Source: Tanytarsus gracilentus (lineage: Eukaryota; Arthropoda; Insecta; Diptera; Chironomidae). From it: a stretch of DNA of 64,000 nt. Position numbers and translations under genes: made by a program. This document shows, piece by piece, positions 1 through 15,020 of the stretch. Where the stretch lies: assembly GCA_038502055.1 (NCBI GenBank), contig JAXRKN010000038.1:5999111-6063110 (forward strand), in the 5' to 3' direction. Within the stretch, counting starts at the first letter, position 1; every line of letters starts with the position of its first letter. Below the pieces are notes generated by a model, which was given only the letters and a program-made list of their open reading frames with translations, was not told the DNA's origin and ran no database searches.

Positions 1-3000
1 AAGAAATGGAATTAAAATGTTTGCTGCCGTTGGCACGTCCTCGACTTTTGCTCTTACAGAAATGTAAAATGTTTGATGTTAATTCTTGTCATGCATTTTT
101 AATTAGAAATGTAATTCGTTGTGACTGTGAGAAGATGATGATAGCTTTTTGAGTTGGGATTTGCCAACAGCAGCAACAGCACTTATCCTTGCCTGCCTGG
201 TAAAATGATGATATTTGCATGCTCGACTCTCATCCTTGAGAACTTACTTCCACAAGTGCCTACAACAATTTTCTCCAATTGCAATTCAGATTTTCCTCAT
301 AGCGTGGCTAAACAAACTAAATATTTCACTTCAATTAACAGTCATAAGAGTGAATTGCTTGACTGTGTTGAGTTCACCTTTCATTCGCTCATTGAATTTT
401 TTATTTTTTTTTACTTTCTGATGAAAAAATCCCCTTCGAAAAATAGCAACAGAGTGCTGACTGGCGAGAGGAGTAAATAAATATTGCATAATCATTTTTC
501 GCCACCAACTTTCAACTCTCGCGATTCTCATGTTCTTCTTTGTGTCTGCTGTGCCATGCTGAATGTATGTATGTTAGGAATATCTGCCGGATAGCAATTC
601 TACAAGAGATTGAGAGAATTTATTTATGCAATACAAAATGAAAACATCAATGCGATATGCGAAACACGCAATTTGAGCCTTAGGGAGTATTTTCGTGTTA
701 TAGCCGAGGTTGCTCATACATACGGAACATGTTGCAACAGATGAAAGCCAAAGAACACAGCAATTACTTTTCAGTCAACAATTTTACTCTTATTTTTTTC
801 ATTCATGAACATCTTAACATTTTTGCATGTGATTGAATTGGAAATGAGATGAAAACCACAAGTTGATCATAAATTGTGTCAGCTTCATGAATAAAAAATT
901 CTCAATTCTTTTGAAAATTTACAGAAAATTTTAAAATCAACACCCAAAAATTTCAGAGTCGAAAATGTGCAAACAGCGGGGTGGTGCTCATGTGATTTAT
1001 TGTCGATTAGCTCGAAGTCTCTGCGCATCGTCAGACTTTCAGATTCTAATCATTGCTGAATGAAATAATGGCAACTGAGTGAATGAGTGAGGTGTATGCA
1101 TGGAATGAAGATTGTCGATAATTTATTGACGATGTGAATTTATGTTGAAAGCAGCACTGTAACAAAAGACATGCAAAGAACTATCAGCAAAAAAAAGAGT
1201 CAAAGAAGGAGCGAAGGAAATATTTCATGTCATGGGACAGATTTTATTGTACATATTTTATGTTCTGTTGACAGCTTTTGCACACAAAATGTCTTATCTC
1301 TTGCCTCGAAGACGAAGAAGAAATTCAGTGATGCGACATTAAATGTTCGCACATGTCATTATCAATAATTTTGCATCCATTTAGTAAATTTTTTCACCCT
1401 CAATAAATTGAAATTAAATTTTCATCATAATGTTGAGCACTCAAGATCACTAATTACTTTTTATGAGGACAATTTTGTTGTGATGGGTGTCAATGGAGAG
1501 GAGGGTGGTGAAAAAAGTGCCAGATGACAATGAGATGCTCACAATCGCCTTCTCATCCCTCAACCACCAGCCACAGTTTCCATTATCATCGCTCTCAGTT
1601 TCTCTTTTGCGCGAAATGAAATTTCCACGACGATGTTAATGATCATAAATGTCAACGGAAAATCATAATTATAATTTGTTGATGTAATTTCAATTATGGA
1701 CTTTCGCTGATGCCGCAGAAACAGCTAACATAACCGTATAGAAAGCAAGCGTAGTCGCTCGTCGTCAAGAGAATATTTCATGTCAATTCTAATCTATTGC
1801 TCTCATTATTCTCAACATTAACAACATGCTGCTGCCTGCATTGACTAACTACTAAGTACAACCACAAGAGTGCAGAGAACATGGACGAGATGATTCCACA
1901 TTGATAAGCTCTCATTTCATTTTTGCATAAAATTTAACTCATGACTGATAATTATGACTTTAGAGTTATTTTAGTTCTCCTCTTACCTTCATTCGAGAGA
2001 ATCCAGTATTCGCTTATCATTCACTCATATTTCATGCTCACTTTTAGCTCTCGAGGCTGCTTATAAATCAAAACACTTTTCTGACATTTTAAAATTTTCT
2101 GCGCAAGCATGAGAGACAAATGTGAATGTATGAAGCACATTTTCAGGGAGCGATGCTGCTATTGCTGGTTGTAGTTATGGCACTAGAAAAAGTATAAATT
2201 TTCCTCCTCCACATTTCGCTCTCATTTATAATATTCTAATTTTTGCATGGTGTGAGTTCATATGTGAGTATTTTTAAGGGTTCACATTTACACATGACGA
2301 TGAATCGAGGAGAAGAGTTTTTTGGGGTGGTAAAATATTATTTTTGAAATGGTGAATTTGAATTCAAAAAAGGTTTCGCTTCTGATGCTGCAAATGAGAC
2401 ATTTTTTGTTTGCTGTTTAAATTTTTTTAATGTTTGCCATTTATTTTCCTTGAGACACACAGCCAAGAGAATGAGTTGAGCTTATCTCGAGAAAAGTTCA
2501 TAATAAACATGTGGAACTCTCTTCTAACATGCTTTAATTAACGCCATTAACATGAAATATTGCTCTCATAACTAACTCGCATTATTATCACATGACTTTT
2601 CTGCTCTTTAAAATTTATTTTCCAGCATTTAAATTTTTAAATCAATTCAAATTGAGAAACGAAATCACAGCAAACATAAATCTTATCCTTAACCCTTAGA
2701 TCACGATTGAAAAATGCTAAAAATAAAATCAGCAGTTGAATTTGCACGTTGATGGCGATAAATTTTAATCATGTGATGTGATGCGAAAATTGTTTTTCAG
2801 CGAGGCAATAAAAATCTCAATTGAAGAAAGATTGAAAGCTTTCAATCTGAGGGTTGTGAGTTAAAAATGTGAAACTTTTTGTTGTTAAGCTCGCGAGCTG
2901 AAAATTGGCCATTTCATTAGCATAAAGTGATTGTTTTCTTCCACTTTTCGAATTTATCAGCATCATTGACATCTTTCCTTATTTTCCTCACTCATTCCGA

Positions 3001-6000
3001 ATGTCTCTTTTTTCGATATTTATTCTTTGAGTGCAGAGCTATCGCAAGTCTCTCTCATCTCATTCAATTTCCCTTGATGGCGCATTAAAAATTTATCTTT
3101 TCTTCTACATCATGAGCAATTCTATAAATTTCTCTCCTCAAACACATTCAACTGCTGCTGCTACTAGCTGGCAATGTCAATAAATCCTTCTTACACAATT
3201 TCCTTTACTTTTTGCTCCATTCGAATGTCTCGAAATTAACGAAAAAGAGGAAGATTGAAGGGAAAACAAAAAATCCTCGATTTTGCAATTTTAAGCATCG
3301 CACCGCGGTAAAACGGCCCATTAATATTCTAATTGTAAACGGCATTTGACAGTTTGGTGATAAAGTCAAATTTACGAGCATCAAAATCTTCCGTCGTCGT
3401 CGTGTTTCTCGCATCTTCTTATTCTTTTCACTTCACTTGCTGCGTACATCACCCTCCATCCACCACCATCCATTCTTCAGCCTGTCGTCTTCTGTTTATT
3501 TTGCATTTAAATTTTGTTTGCTTCGAAATTATTTCTGAGCTTCGCCATTTTTCTTTTCTTGAAGCGCTCAGATTTTGTGTCAGTCACTTCTAGCCACCCA
3601 CTTGTGTAGTTTGAGGGTTGAATTATGATTTTGCTTGAGCAAAATGAAATAAGACATTTTGTGTTTACTTAATAAATCTTTTCTCACTCCCCTAAGAGAA
3701 CACACACAGCATTCAAGGCATCCCTCAACATCTTTCACAATCTGGTCGAAGCAAAACCAATCCAATTGAATTCAGGCAAAATATGACAGCACATGATAAA
3801 TTTTTTTGATTGCTCATGCAAAAATTTTGCTCCAACTCGATTGTCATTTCTTCTCATGATTTATGTCTATGTTATTCCTTAGAATTTCTTCCTTTATGTT
3901 AAGCTCTTTGGTGCTGTCTATTTCGGAAAGTGACATCCTTCCTCACATTTCTCTCGTTGGCAGTTTTCTTCTGCAAGATAATAAGAAGATGGAGATGCGA
4001 ATGATGATGAAGGGAGTTTGTGTGTATTGTGCTGGATTTATATTTTAATCATGCCCAAAAACTAGTTCATATATCATCATCTTCAGACATGTTTCCAGTT
4101 CACTTTCTTATGTATGTGATGTGAGGATATTTACATGTTTTTCTCCCTCAAGCTCAGCTCGGTGTATGAGCAATGGCAGCTGAGTTCTGAGTTGGAGCAT
4201 AAGAGACGCCTTCATATCCATAACTTATCTCATTTATCACTCTTTCATACACACATAAGAAAACATTTTCATGTCATGATGGCGACGAACATTTAGCCTC
4301 AGCTCTCAGTCTCAGCAGTAACAAATCACTCGGGCAAGAATGACAAAAATAACAATGAAGATGCAAAAAAAAAACTTTTTGCTTTTGACGAAAACAAAAC
4401 TTTTCCCCTTTTTATATTTCCTCAAAAAAAATTCCTTCTAAATCATTTTTATGATGATTTGAAAGCAGCTCAAAATTTTTAATTAAATCCATAAATTTTC
4501 GTCTTTTGCGCTTGTGTAAATTGTAATTTTCTCTTCAGTGGCATCATCATAGCTGGCTGTGAGGCATGAGAGAGAAGGAGATAAAAATGCACAAAAAACG
4601 AGGAGCTGATTTATTCGAAGGGTGCAATTGTGAATCTCATAATTTATTGTGACATTTTAATGTGCATTTTTCGTGCAAAAACCATCAAAATGGATCAGAG
4701 TGAGAGGAGAGGACATAAAAATGCTTTTTTACAATCAATCATAAATCACAAATCAGAATGTGAATTCGTTTCGTATGATAACAGGCACATAAAATTACCC
4801 CTCATGCTCTCTCATCGTCAGAGTGTATATGTGATTGTAATTATGATCCAGGGATTGTGATTCGCTGCTTTCACCCCTCAATTTTATAAAACAATTCGCT
4901 CAGTGCAATGTGCAGTAAATGACGGATATAAAAATCAGACAGCAATAAATCATTTTAAGATGCATGAAAGATTTCCAGCTTGAAAAATTCCTATTGAACT
5001 CATAAATTTGTGTGAATCGTTAATTCAGCTCAGGATCTCTGACGGTAGCAGTTCCATTGTGGTTGACGCTTCCCTTAAAAAAAATTAATAAATTATTAAA
5101 CACAAAAATACATTCATCCATGGCCATAAATTATTTTTAACGACTCGACGATATTATTATTTTTCTTCCTCCTTGTCGCATATATCAAAAAAATTTCTTT
5201 GCCACAAAAATCGTTTTGTATCGTCTCCATTCGTATGTGCATGCTGCTCTTGCTGGTGGTGTTAAATGATATAAAGAGGAGAAAAAGGCGAGAGATCATA
5301 AATTCGCTAGGACGAGCGATGAGAAATTTTCACTTCTTGAGTTTTGTCATGAAATAATTTTGATATGAATGCGAAAAAATATTTAATTAATTTTAAATTT
5401 TAGAAAAATAATCACCAACACATCCCTAAATAATTTTCGTCTTGGCAGTTGCTAGATGTGGATGATGTGGACCACAAAAAACATAAAAATGATTTATTTA
5501 TGGCATTAAAGTTTATCCTGGCAAAAGTCTAAAATTATAGACACATCTATGCCATTGTCATAGCATTAGCAGCAGGAAGAAGTTGTGCGACACGAAAAAA
5601 AATATTAAATTTATTAAAAAATGTTGTAGCACTATGTGACGACTACAAAACATTATGCGAATAGTAAATAAAAAAGAAAATATTATAGTGAGTGGAAATT
5701 TATGACTTGTAGCCACTCTGTGACTTGCACACTGCATCACAACTATGCCATCATCATAAATTTTACTTTTTCTGCTACTGCAGCTAGAAAAGCATTTCTC
5801 ATGCTTCGTCTTCAGCTCAACATTTCTTCTTAATGAGTCGACATTACTGCCTCACCAGCAACATTGCGTCGTCTCCTGCGCGTTTGCAATTCTTGGCCTG
5901 GTGAAATTAACATAATGTTCGCTTTGGTGAAAAGCTCGCGCAATAAAACATTTCTCCGTGAATTATGAGATGCATTTCGTTCATTCGTGCAAGCCTTTGT

Positions 6001-9000
6001 TGTTGTTGTTGTGCACATTTCTTTCCATTATTTCATTTTTCTCTTTTGATTTATGAATTCATTCAGTTCGGGTTGTAAACACCACTACAGAGCATAAATG
6101 TGAATGTACAACATCAGCAATTATTATTATTTCTTACAAATCCACGTGCACCTCTAGCTAAGGAATTAAATTTAACCCTTTTTCGACCATGCAGTGATAA
6201 ATTTTTACGACATCCATAAACAAAAAGTTTAAAGTGGGGTTGAATGCATTTTATGAGTGATTTGTTCAATAGCGATTGCAATAAAAAATAGAAAACTGCT
6301 GTCTAGTTCTCTTTTTTGATGAATGTTAACCACTAACGAATAAACAATCGCTCGCTAGCTCACTCGAAATGTCTCCATTGGATTTGAATTTGCATTTTTT
6401 TGTCATCCGGCAACAACGATGAACGTTCACGAAAAAGTGACTAGAAAATTATTTATTGTACTTTTTTTACTATCCGGAAAGTGCCGCTTGCCTCGTCATC
6501 ATCATCACCCAGTGTCCACAATGTACAAATCTATTTCAAATCCTCTCGCATTCGTAGTGAATTTATATGCAGCATCAAGTTGAATGATGAAGTGAATGCG
6601 AGAGTGGAAAAGCGCAAACAGATGTTGTTACAACCAAACTCGAGGACAATTTTTTATGTTTTCATTTTTTAACTCGTTTTTTTGTGTGCAGAGTCAGTGA
6701 GACAGTTAATCCACACAATAAATGCAAACAAACTATCTCTCATGGTGACACACGACTGACTGACTGACTCTGGTGTTTGTCCATTAAAAATTAGTTCATT
6801 CATCACTGTGCAGAGTGAGGCAACTAGAAAACGATTAGCCAGAATGGAAATGGTAGAGAGATGAACTGCATCGCAGCCAACCAGAAAGAGTGAATTGAAT
6901 TTATGAATTCATGCTCGCCCAAATGATGGATGCTAGTAAATATTACACAGGCTGCAACTCATGAATGTAGTGTACTTGAATATGAATGTGATAAACGCTC
7001 TCTATGGAGATTGAATGACATGGAAGCTAAATGCAGTGCAATAAAAGTGCTTGTTGAATGTTTGTCGGCAATTAAATCTCTAAACGACTCCGACAATCAA
7101 ATATTTACCAATTTAACGCTCATTTTTCATTGCATCTCGCTTTCGGTGAAGATAAGAAAAACAAATTTTGAAGCGATGCGCATTGAAATTTCTTTCATTT
7201 TCTTGCAGGTGCATTTTAGGTGTTTGCTTTTGCATACGAAACTAAATGAAGGTGACACATGTGAGAATTCCGAGAGGAAATGTAAAAATTCAGCAGATTT
7301 CTTCTTCCAATTTACTGGAAGACTAATTTATGACACCAACGAGACCGATTCGTAATAAATTTCAATCTTTCCGACATTGTTCTACACAAAAATACGAGTT
7401 GCGATATTTTTGAAATGGCAAAAACTTTCTCTGACATCGAGAAATCAACCCTTTTTCGAAAAAGAGAACGACTCGACTCGACTCATAGAGCAAATATTAT
7501 AATTAATCTGATGATTTACGCCTTTTACCCTTACGGCAATACCATGAGGAATCGGAATCAGTTTCGAGAGTAGGCGATGGGTGGATGTAAGAAATAATGA
7601 TGATGACTTTTTGCGCAAGTAAACATAATTCAGACATTTTTCGTTCGTTAGTTGGCTGGCATTAATGTTTGTGTGCGAATAAATTTCACTTCCTTATTGA
7701 GCGGCTTCTGTGAGATGTTGGGTGGGTTGATATGAGTGACGACGATGGATGGTGATAAAAAAAGGAAAATATTCCACCAGTCGAGGAGTCGGCAACCCCT
7801 CATTTATTCTCTCGTGTTCTGTTCACGTTGAGCAAGTGCGGCAGCAGCAGGCAAATTATGAAAACTTGACTCCTATATCATTTTTATATCAAATGAAATA
7901 AATAAGTTTTATTATTTTAATGACTCATAATTTTGAGTTAATTTTCCATTCTTTGCCTGTGCCGCGCTTTGTCGCTGCTGACGACGAATTGAAGCGGGAG
8001 GAAAAATTTTGTTTCCATAATTTGAGGGTTGTGGAATGAGTGAGATGGGTAATTTTGAATACTTGAGGGAGGGTTTTTTCTGAGGAAATGAATGTTTGAA
8101 GCTTGAATGACTTTTTGCTTAATAAGAAAAGGATGAAAAGTGATTAAAACAAATTTTTCTTCGCCTCGAGTTCAGTTCGAGGTAGTTTATGTTGAAGGTT
8201 TAGGAAATTATGAAAAGAAAAAATATTTAAAATATTTTCTAAAACTTTTATTTGACGAAATTTATGCTCATTGCGGATAACTCTTGTGTAATGCAGAAAT
8301 ATTTTTCGCTTCTTCCTAGGGTAACAAAAATGTGAAACATATTCATAAATTTTCCTCAATTCTGCCATTGCTGTTGTGCCATTTCATCCTCTCAGTCTTT
8401 CTCAACTCAGTTTTGTGATATTTACATAGCCATTTCATCCAATTTATGATTGAAAGGGATCCTAAGCTGAGCAGTGAGAGAGAGAGCAACACAACAGCAG
8501 CAGTGGCGAAGGAAATGAATTTTGATGATTTAGTGAAATGGCAAAAATGTGTTTCCATAATCATATTTTTTTCCTCCCTCTTTCGAGGTTTTTTTATAGT
8601 ATAAAATTTATTTGAATTTATGTCCACAATTTTAAAATTCTTCTTTTTCTATCAGCACTGATGCATGCATGCCATGCGTCAAAATGTTTGTTTAGAAATT
8701 TTTCAATCATTACATTCAAAGTGTTTAATAAAACATCGTCAGACGGAGATTGAGTCGAGCATCGGCGCCACATAAAAAACGAAGTGGGAAAATAATTTAA
8801 ACACATGTAAGTGTACATACGATTTGATATAACTCAACTAACTAAGGGCAATTAATTCAGTGCAACAGGAAGAAATTTTGATTCATAAATTAATTTGTTT
8901 TTTGTGTATGTCTGATCGACGCAGTCAGTGAGTTACTGTTGATAGAAATTTTTAATACCTAAATGTGGATGCGTGTGTACATTGTTTACATCTAATGTGG

Positions 9001-12000
9001 CGCGATGATGCCACAGCACTCGGAGAATTGAATTAAATCGAAAGTGGTAATTTTAAAGAAATTTATGTGTCGACAGCGAAGATAAATGTTCAAAAATCAG
9101 AAAAGACGGAATGGAAAAACAAATCGCTGCCTAATTTATTTGGCGCTTAAGCAGTGAAAGCAAACGGCATTGAATTGATGAATTTCTCGCGGAAAGATTT
9201 TTTAGGCAAACGATTGAAATTTTTTTATTTATTTTATTGCTGAATAATTTAGTGTGATTTTACTCCAATATGTTTAGAGATTCGTCTGCGTTTAGAGATT
9301 GAGCACAAGATCAAACACATGTGAGAATAAAATTAATTAACGGCTAGAGGGGAAATCGAGTTATATACTTAAGAAAAGATGATGATGAATTCCAAAATTA
9401 TCAATCTCACAATTATTTTATGATATGGACGCGTGAGAGGCGAGAGATCAATGTTAACAGCAGCAGCAAGTCGGTTGAAGATGAAACGCTGATAAAAGAA
9501 ATAAAAATAAAAAATAATTTTCGTACGATGACAAATTTATCTCTTTTTGCTTATTGAACATTCTCGTTTTATCTTTTTTTATTTCTTCAGTGCGAAGTCT
9601 CTTAAATACACTTCGCGCTATGGCCGTGGAGATATAAAACATTTATAAATATGGATTCGACTGATTCCACTGTTTAATTAACTCTTTCTCAAAAAGTCAT
9701 AAAATTTTATTATAAATTTTTTTGGCTCATGCTTTTGTGTGTGTGTGTCGGTGGCTTTTCTTTCAATATTTCTTCACTCACAAAATGAAATAAACGGCCA
9801 TACCTGTTGAATGATTAACATTTTACTAAAAATGTTTAAACACGGCGTAGATTTTTGATCATTCAATTACTCACAGCTACTTTATCAAGAAAAATTTAAC
9901 TTGAATTGCTTTTTAAGAATCCGCTTTCAATTGAAGTTATTTTGAAATTCAAGTTTTGTGAGATTAAGCGGAAAAGTGAAAAAAAAGGATTATTAATTTA
10001 TCACGTAAATTACACTCTCTCGAAATATTTAATATTCAACGCGGTTAAAGTAAATTCGATGCTCATTAAATTTTCACCGTTTTATTTCAGCTACAGATCT
10101 TCGCTTTATTATTAATGACAGACCAATCGCAAGCTCGATAAAATATTTGATGGAGTTTATTAAAATGAAATTAAATTTTTTACCGTTTTCTTTTATTATT
10201 TTGCCGCAAATATTTTAATGTAAGTGAGTTTATCGAAGATTTTTTGATTTAAATTTATCATCGGCACTTTTATGCCATGCGTTAAAAATTATTGGCATTT
10301 TATTGAGTCAATCTCGAGCGAAATGTACGAATTTATTTCAATATACGGCTCGGCCACATTTTGATATAATTTTCATTTCATTGTAATGCACAAAAATGGC
10401 AAAAAGTCGTGACTTATTAAACAAAATGCACACAATTTCATCTCCCCGCTCGATATCGATAATGCAATATTGCTGTGCAATTTTTTTATATACACAATAA
10501 AGAGAGGCGAATGTAAACGTCGCGAAAGCCGAAAGGTAAGGCAACAATAATTTAAAATGCGAAATGCACAATAACAAACATCAATTGCATTGAGGCTGAG
10601 TTGAGAGGTAAGTAGCAAAATGGATGAGAGAGGGAGAAACAAAGGAGTTGTAAGAAAGTATATTGAGAATAAATTACACAAAAGAGGCAAAAAATGTATA
10701 ACACAGGCAGTCCCAACGTGTGACCCAGTGTGCAAAATATAACTCACAAATTATTTAATTAAAACATTTTTGGAATTAAAAAAATAGAAAATTTGAATTT
10801 AAAAAAATCTTCAATTTTTAAAGAATAATTTTTTTGTAATTTTCCTAATCTAGATAATTTTGCACGGTGGGAAAAGAATAAGTTTAAAAAGAGTCGTAAA
10901 TTTGCGGTATGAAGAAAAATGTGATGTTGCTGATATCTTGGCATTTGCCATTTTTCTCCCTCTCTTTGCGCGCTGCCTTCGAGGCGTTGAATCGCTATAA
11001 CAACAAATCTATCTATTATCAAATTAACATAAAATGTAACGATTTCGACTCCATCGTGGAAAATAAATATGATTCATGTTTACTATATAATTATGCTAAC
11101 GATCGCATGATCTCGTTTTGCGCGGAATAAAGGCAGCCGGCGTGAAGGTTCTGTTGCGCGATGCACTCAAGCGAGATAAGAGGACGTTGAGAAATGACAA
11201 AAACTCGAAGCGATCACATGTAAATGAATTATCGATCTTTGATATGAGACTGAAATGGTTGAATGCGCGGTTGAGAGCATTGGAGCAGGTTTCCAAGAAC
11301 TCTTAAACATTCAATATTCAAAGAACAATCGACAAACGCGACGACAACGAAGACGATGGTATTTGGTCGGTCACTTATCACGAATCGTCTGGTTATATTT
11401 TTTTTCATACCCATAATGGCCAGAATTTATGCGATTTATCCTCGCTGCTCAATTGTTCCATTGTTCTTCGGATATGCCTTCCGATAATCATCCCCCTTCT
11501 GTATGTACACACAAGTGAACAATATCTTTCTCTCGTCATTATGGATAAATGCATGAATGCAGGCTCTTAAATTCAATTCTCATGTAATTTGATAGAAAAA
11601 ATTGTTTTGTGCCAGCGATGTTATGTCAAGTTTGGTTACATTGTATAAAAATTTTAATTAGTTAGTCTGTACGAATTTCGACGTCTCGAAAAAGAAAATC
11701 CGCAGCGCATTGCGAGCGACTTCAAATGTTAAAAAGTATAAAACTGTAATTTTAATAACTCTCAAGAAGGAGGAAAAATTTCTCCATTTTTTTTGGCAAC
11801 AAACTTCATCGTGAACGAGAAAGAAAGCTGCAGCGACAGTCGTCAAGAAAATGGTCAAATAAATAAAAATACATGCGACAGTTTATATCCATTTCGAAAT
11901 ATGCAGCAGAGTTTTTTTTTCTCAGTGAAAAATGGCAGTCGTCGACGACGTCTGTAGCGACTAGCGGTATGATCTGGAATGGAAAATCATCATAATAATT

Positions 12001-13017
12001 CAAAAAGTGTCACAAAAAGATTTTCAATTTTTGCCATTTCGCACTCCCTTCTCCCATTTCACTCGGCTGGCTTTCTCAAAACTATTCTGCTGCTGATTTC
12101 AACTACAACTAAACTTTTTTTTTTGCTGTTGATATTTTTTTTCTTTGCACATGACAATGACTATGCTGAATTTCTTTCTGCATCATGAATTTCATGAGTT
12201 GAAAGGACGACAATGGAGACAACGATGATGGCAAGGAATGAGAAAGTGAGCTCTGCATTCTCTATATTTAGTGCAGCAATAATCATGTCCATTACATAAC
12301 ATTTGAGGATAAATACTGAGAAGAATATTATCGACTGGAATTCTTGATCAAGTTATTTACTATCGAAACGTGTTTATGTCTACTAAATTTGGCATTAATT
12401 TTCGTCTGTATTTATACGAAGGCTGAAAATCATTTCTAAAGCACAAAAATTGACTTTATCAATCACAAAATATCAAAAAATAAATTTAATAAAAATTTGG
12501 TCTTTAAAAAATTAGCGAAAAATTTTCTTAAACAAATTTGGATAATAGGCATTGATGACAGTTAAGATTGTAGGCGATTTGTTAAACATGAAAACTAATG
12601 TTCACCAGTTTCCAAAAATGGTTTATAATACAAAAACGGTTGTTTCTTCACATACAAATCGCAGAGCTTTTATTTTTTATATTTTGTGCATATTTGGAGC
12701 CAATTTAGTCGTTAATGTGTTGATTTTAATGATTGCAGACGCTTTATCTTATGACAATATTTAAATGGGTTTAAAATCAGAATCAATGTCTCGCTATCGA
12801 TATTTTTATATTAATTAAAATCCTGAAATATCAATAAAGCCATTTAACATATTTTTTTGAGAGTCGAATGAATTAAATTTAACCACTTTGCGTTCTCATT
12901 AATTTCGACCGACAAAATTGCTCGCTCATTTATTTTCGTACGTGATCAAAATTCACTCAAAATGTGTGTGTGGCAAACTAGAATAGAAATGATGGGGAAA
13001 AAGATGATTGAACTCAT
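1..13017. other. Non-coding intergenic / presumed regulatory DNA
   Basis: I find no convincing gene in this stretch. Open frames are short, mostly begin at non-ATG codons, overlap on both strands and lack paired splice signals or recognisable domains. The sequence is AT-rich and full of simple words such as TCATAAA, GATGATG and CAGCAG, which is typical of fly enhancer-bearing DNA. GCCATAAA/TTTATGGC words, a posterior-Hox/Caudal-like core, occur at 5123-5130 and 5497-5504. A regulatory role for the neighbouring teashirt-type gene is inference from the gene-desert layout. Confidence 0.6.
2829..2848. repeat. Perfect 20-bp palindrome
   Basis: The bases AGATTGAAAGCTTTCAATCT read the same on both strands with no spacer. 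The symmetry stops at the next base pair. There is no gene nearby, and the site could be a dimeric protein-binding site or chance. Confidence 0.8.
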
Positions 13018-13025
13018 TTCGAAAG
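13018..13025. repeat. Left 8-bp direct repeat (putative target-site duplication)
   Basis: TTCGAAAG here is repeated exactly, in the same orientation, at 15039-15046 on the far side of the inserted element. Eight-base duplications are typical of hAT- and P-type DNA transposons. The core TTCGAA is itself palindromic, which somewhat lowers its weight as evidence. Confidence 0.55.
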
Positions 13026-13031
13026 GGGAAT

Positions 13032-13042
13032 GTTCACCGAGC
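13032..13042 (+). repeat. Left terminal inverted repeat
   Basis: GTTCACCGAGC is the exact reverse complement of the right end at 15021-15031. It is followed by ATATAAT-type repeats, also seen near the other end. Confidence 0.7.
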
Positions 13043-14619
13043 GCATTTATATGATAAATTGTTTTTATTATATGTTATAATATATATAATATGAGATTTT
13101 AAAAATTGATTTTTATTTTTTAAAATTTTTGCATATTATATGCATATTAAATTGTATAATATTATGCTTTTTATAAATATAAAGAAATTGTTATTTTTTT
13201 AGATTTTATATATTTTTTTTTTTTTTTTTTTTAAATAAATATTTTATAATATTGTAAAGTATATATTTTGATATATAATAAAATATTTAGTAAATTTATT
13301 ATTTTTATGGATTAAAATTAATTAAAATTAAGAAAAAGTTTATTTTTAACTATTGACTGTTAAGAATTGATAGTTGAGAGGAATAGTTATACATTTTATG
13401 TTGAGGTTGATTAAAAAATTTAAATTTTAATCTTTAACTCGAATTTAAGATTTAATGACTAACATATATAAAATTATTTATATTGTTTGTCTGTGCATTA
13501 TTTATAATGATTACTTTATTTATTTACATACCTAAAAGGTGAAAAATATAAATTTTACTGAATTTTTATGTATTTATGATATAATTGTTTATACGAGATA
13601 TTATATAAATTATATGTATATATTTTAAAAAATATGCATAAAATATATAAAATACCTGCATACAATATGGTATTATTGATATAATATATTAAAATCTGGT
13701 ATAATAAATATTATTGGATTTTATTTTATATATAATATGAGATTATACGATATTATACGAGATTTATATGATTATATGAGATAAAATTATGGAGTTTACC
13801 TGAATTGTACATTTAAAATTTTAATTAATTTATTTTTAGTGTTTGTGTGTTATTGTTTTAATTTACTTTTAATGTGTTTAAAGTTGTCAGTTCATCGGCT
13901 CATCATCGAGTTCATCAATTAAAATAGGTAAAAAGCTGAATGGTGGAAAATTTTTTAATTTTTTTTTTTTTATATTTTTTTCTTTGCTTCACAATCACTC
14001 ATTCTTTCTTAGAGTGTTTAATTAGCACTTCTTTTCATTGTTTCCTTTGAAAGTTAAAAATAAAAAAAATTTTTTTTCTGAATCTCTTCTGGATCTTTGA
14101 CATCTTTGCCTCTAAAATTTATTCAATTTTTTTTATGGGGAATAAGTTTGATTTTCACAAAAATTTTTTGTTTGATAGTGAATAATCAAAATTTAATCAA
14201 TTATTAATTAATTAAAGGGGATAAGTTGTTTTATAAAAATTTTATATTTAAAGGCTGGATAGTAGGGAGTTGTGTAATTATTTTAAATAAGGAATAGATT
14301 ATATAATTAATTTTTTTTTTATTTAATTATAATAAGTTTGTTTTGTTTCGTTTCGTTGGTATCAAAAAACAAGTTAATTTAGTGCGTTGGGAGAGTGTGT
14401 TTTGGAACTTGAATGCTGTACTCATGTAATGTTGTGGGGAGGTGTGTAAATTTTATAAATTGGTTTCTTAATCTTTATAAATTTATGTTTTATGTTTGTT
14501 TTTTTGTAATGTGGGTGGGGTTCTAGCTTGTGGGTGGGAAGGTTGTGTGGGGTTTTTTAAAATGGTGAAACCCTTTTTTTTTATTTTAAAACGCAACCGT
14601 AGGTTCAGTTATAACCCAA

Positions 14620-14635
14620 ATTGTGAATTCACAAT
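14620..14635. repeat. Perfect 16-bp palindrome inside the element
   Basis: ATTGTGAATTCACAAT is fully self-complementary. It lies in the GC-richer interior of the transposon-like block. Its function is unknown. Confidence 0.7.
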
Positions 14636-15020
14636 GAAAATTTTAAATCATGGTTAGGCGTCTTGTTGGTGTTCCGCTTGCGTTCCATGATGCTAACACT
14701 AAACTCTTGTGGGGTTATTCATGCGGTTTCCTTGTTTGTGTTCTGGTGGCGATTCCTGGGGGCGGGGGAATATTTTCTTGAGTTATTATCTTTTAGTTAA
14801 TTGCAAGGTTACGTTTTAATCCTGGCCGAAGCTATGGAAAGGAAAAAAACGGCGCTCATCTGGTTTTCCCAGCGGCCATGTATAACAACAATCAACAATT
14901 AATGCGATGAAAATTAAAAATAAATCTATTATGCAGATTTTTAGATAATCTGCATATTTATGCATATTATACACATATTATATGCATATAATATACAGAT
15001 TTTATGCATATAATATGTCG

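Noticed and set aside
6930..7355. 141-codon open frame on the + strand with several cysteines
   Set aside because: No signal peptide, no domain, no splice partners and base use like the surrounding non-coding DNA.
14380..14900. Possible mitochondrial rRNA or symbiont insertion in the G/T-rich part of the transposon-like block
   Set aside because: The skew suggested it, but I could not find any conserved rRNA core or gene. It is left as unidentified interior sequence.
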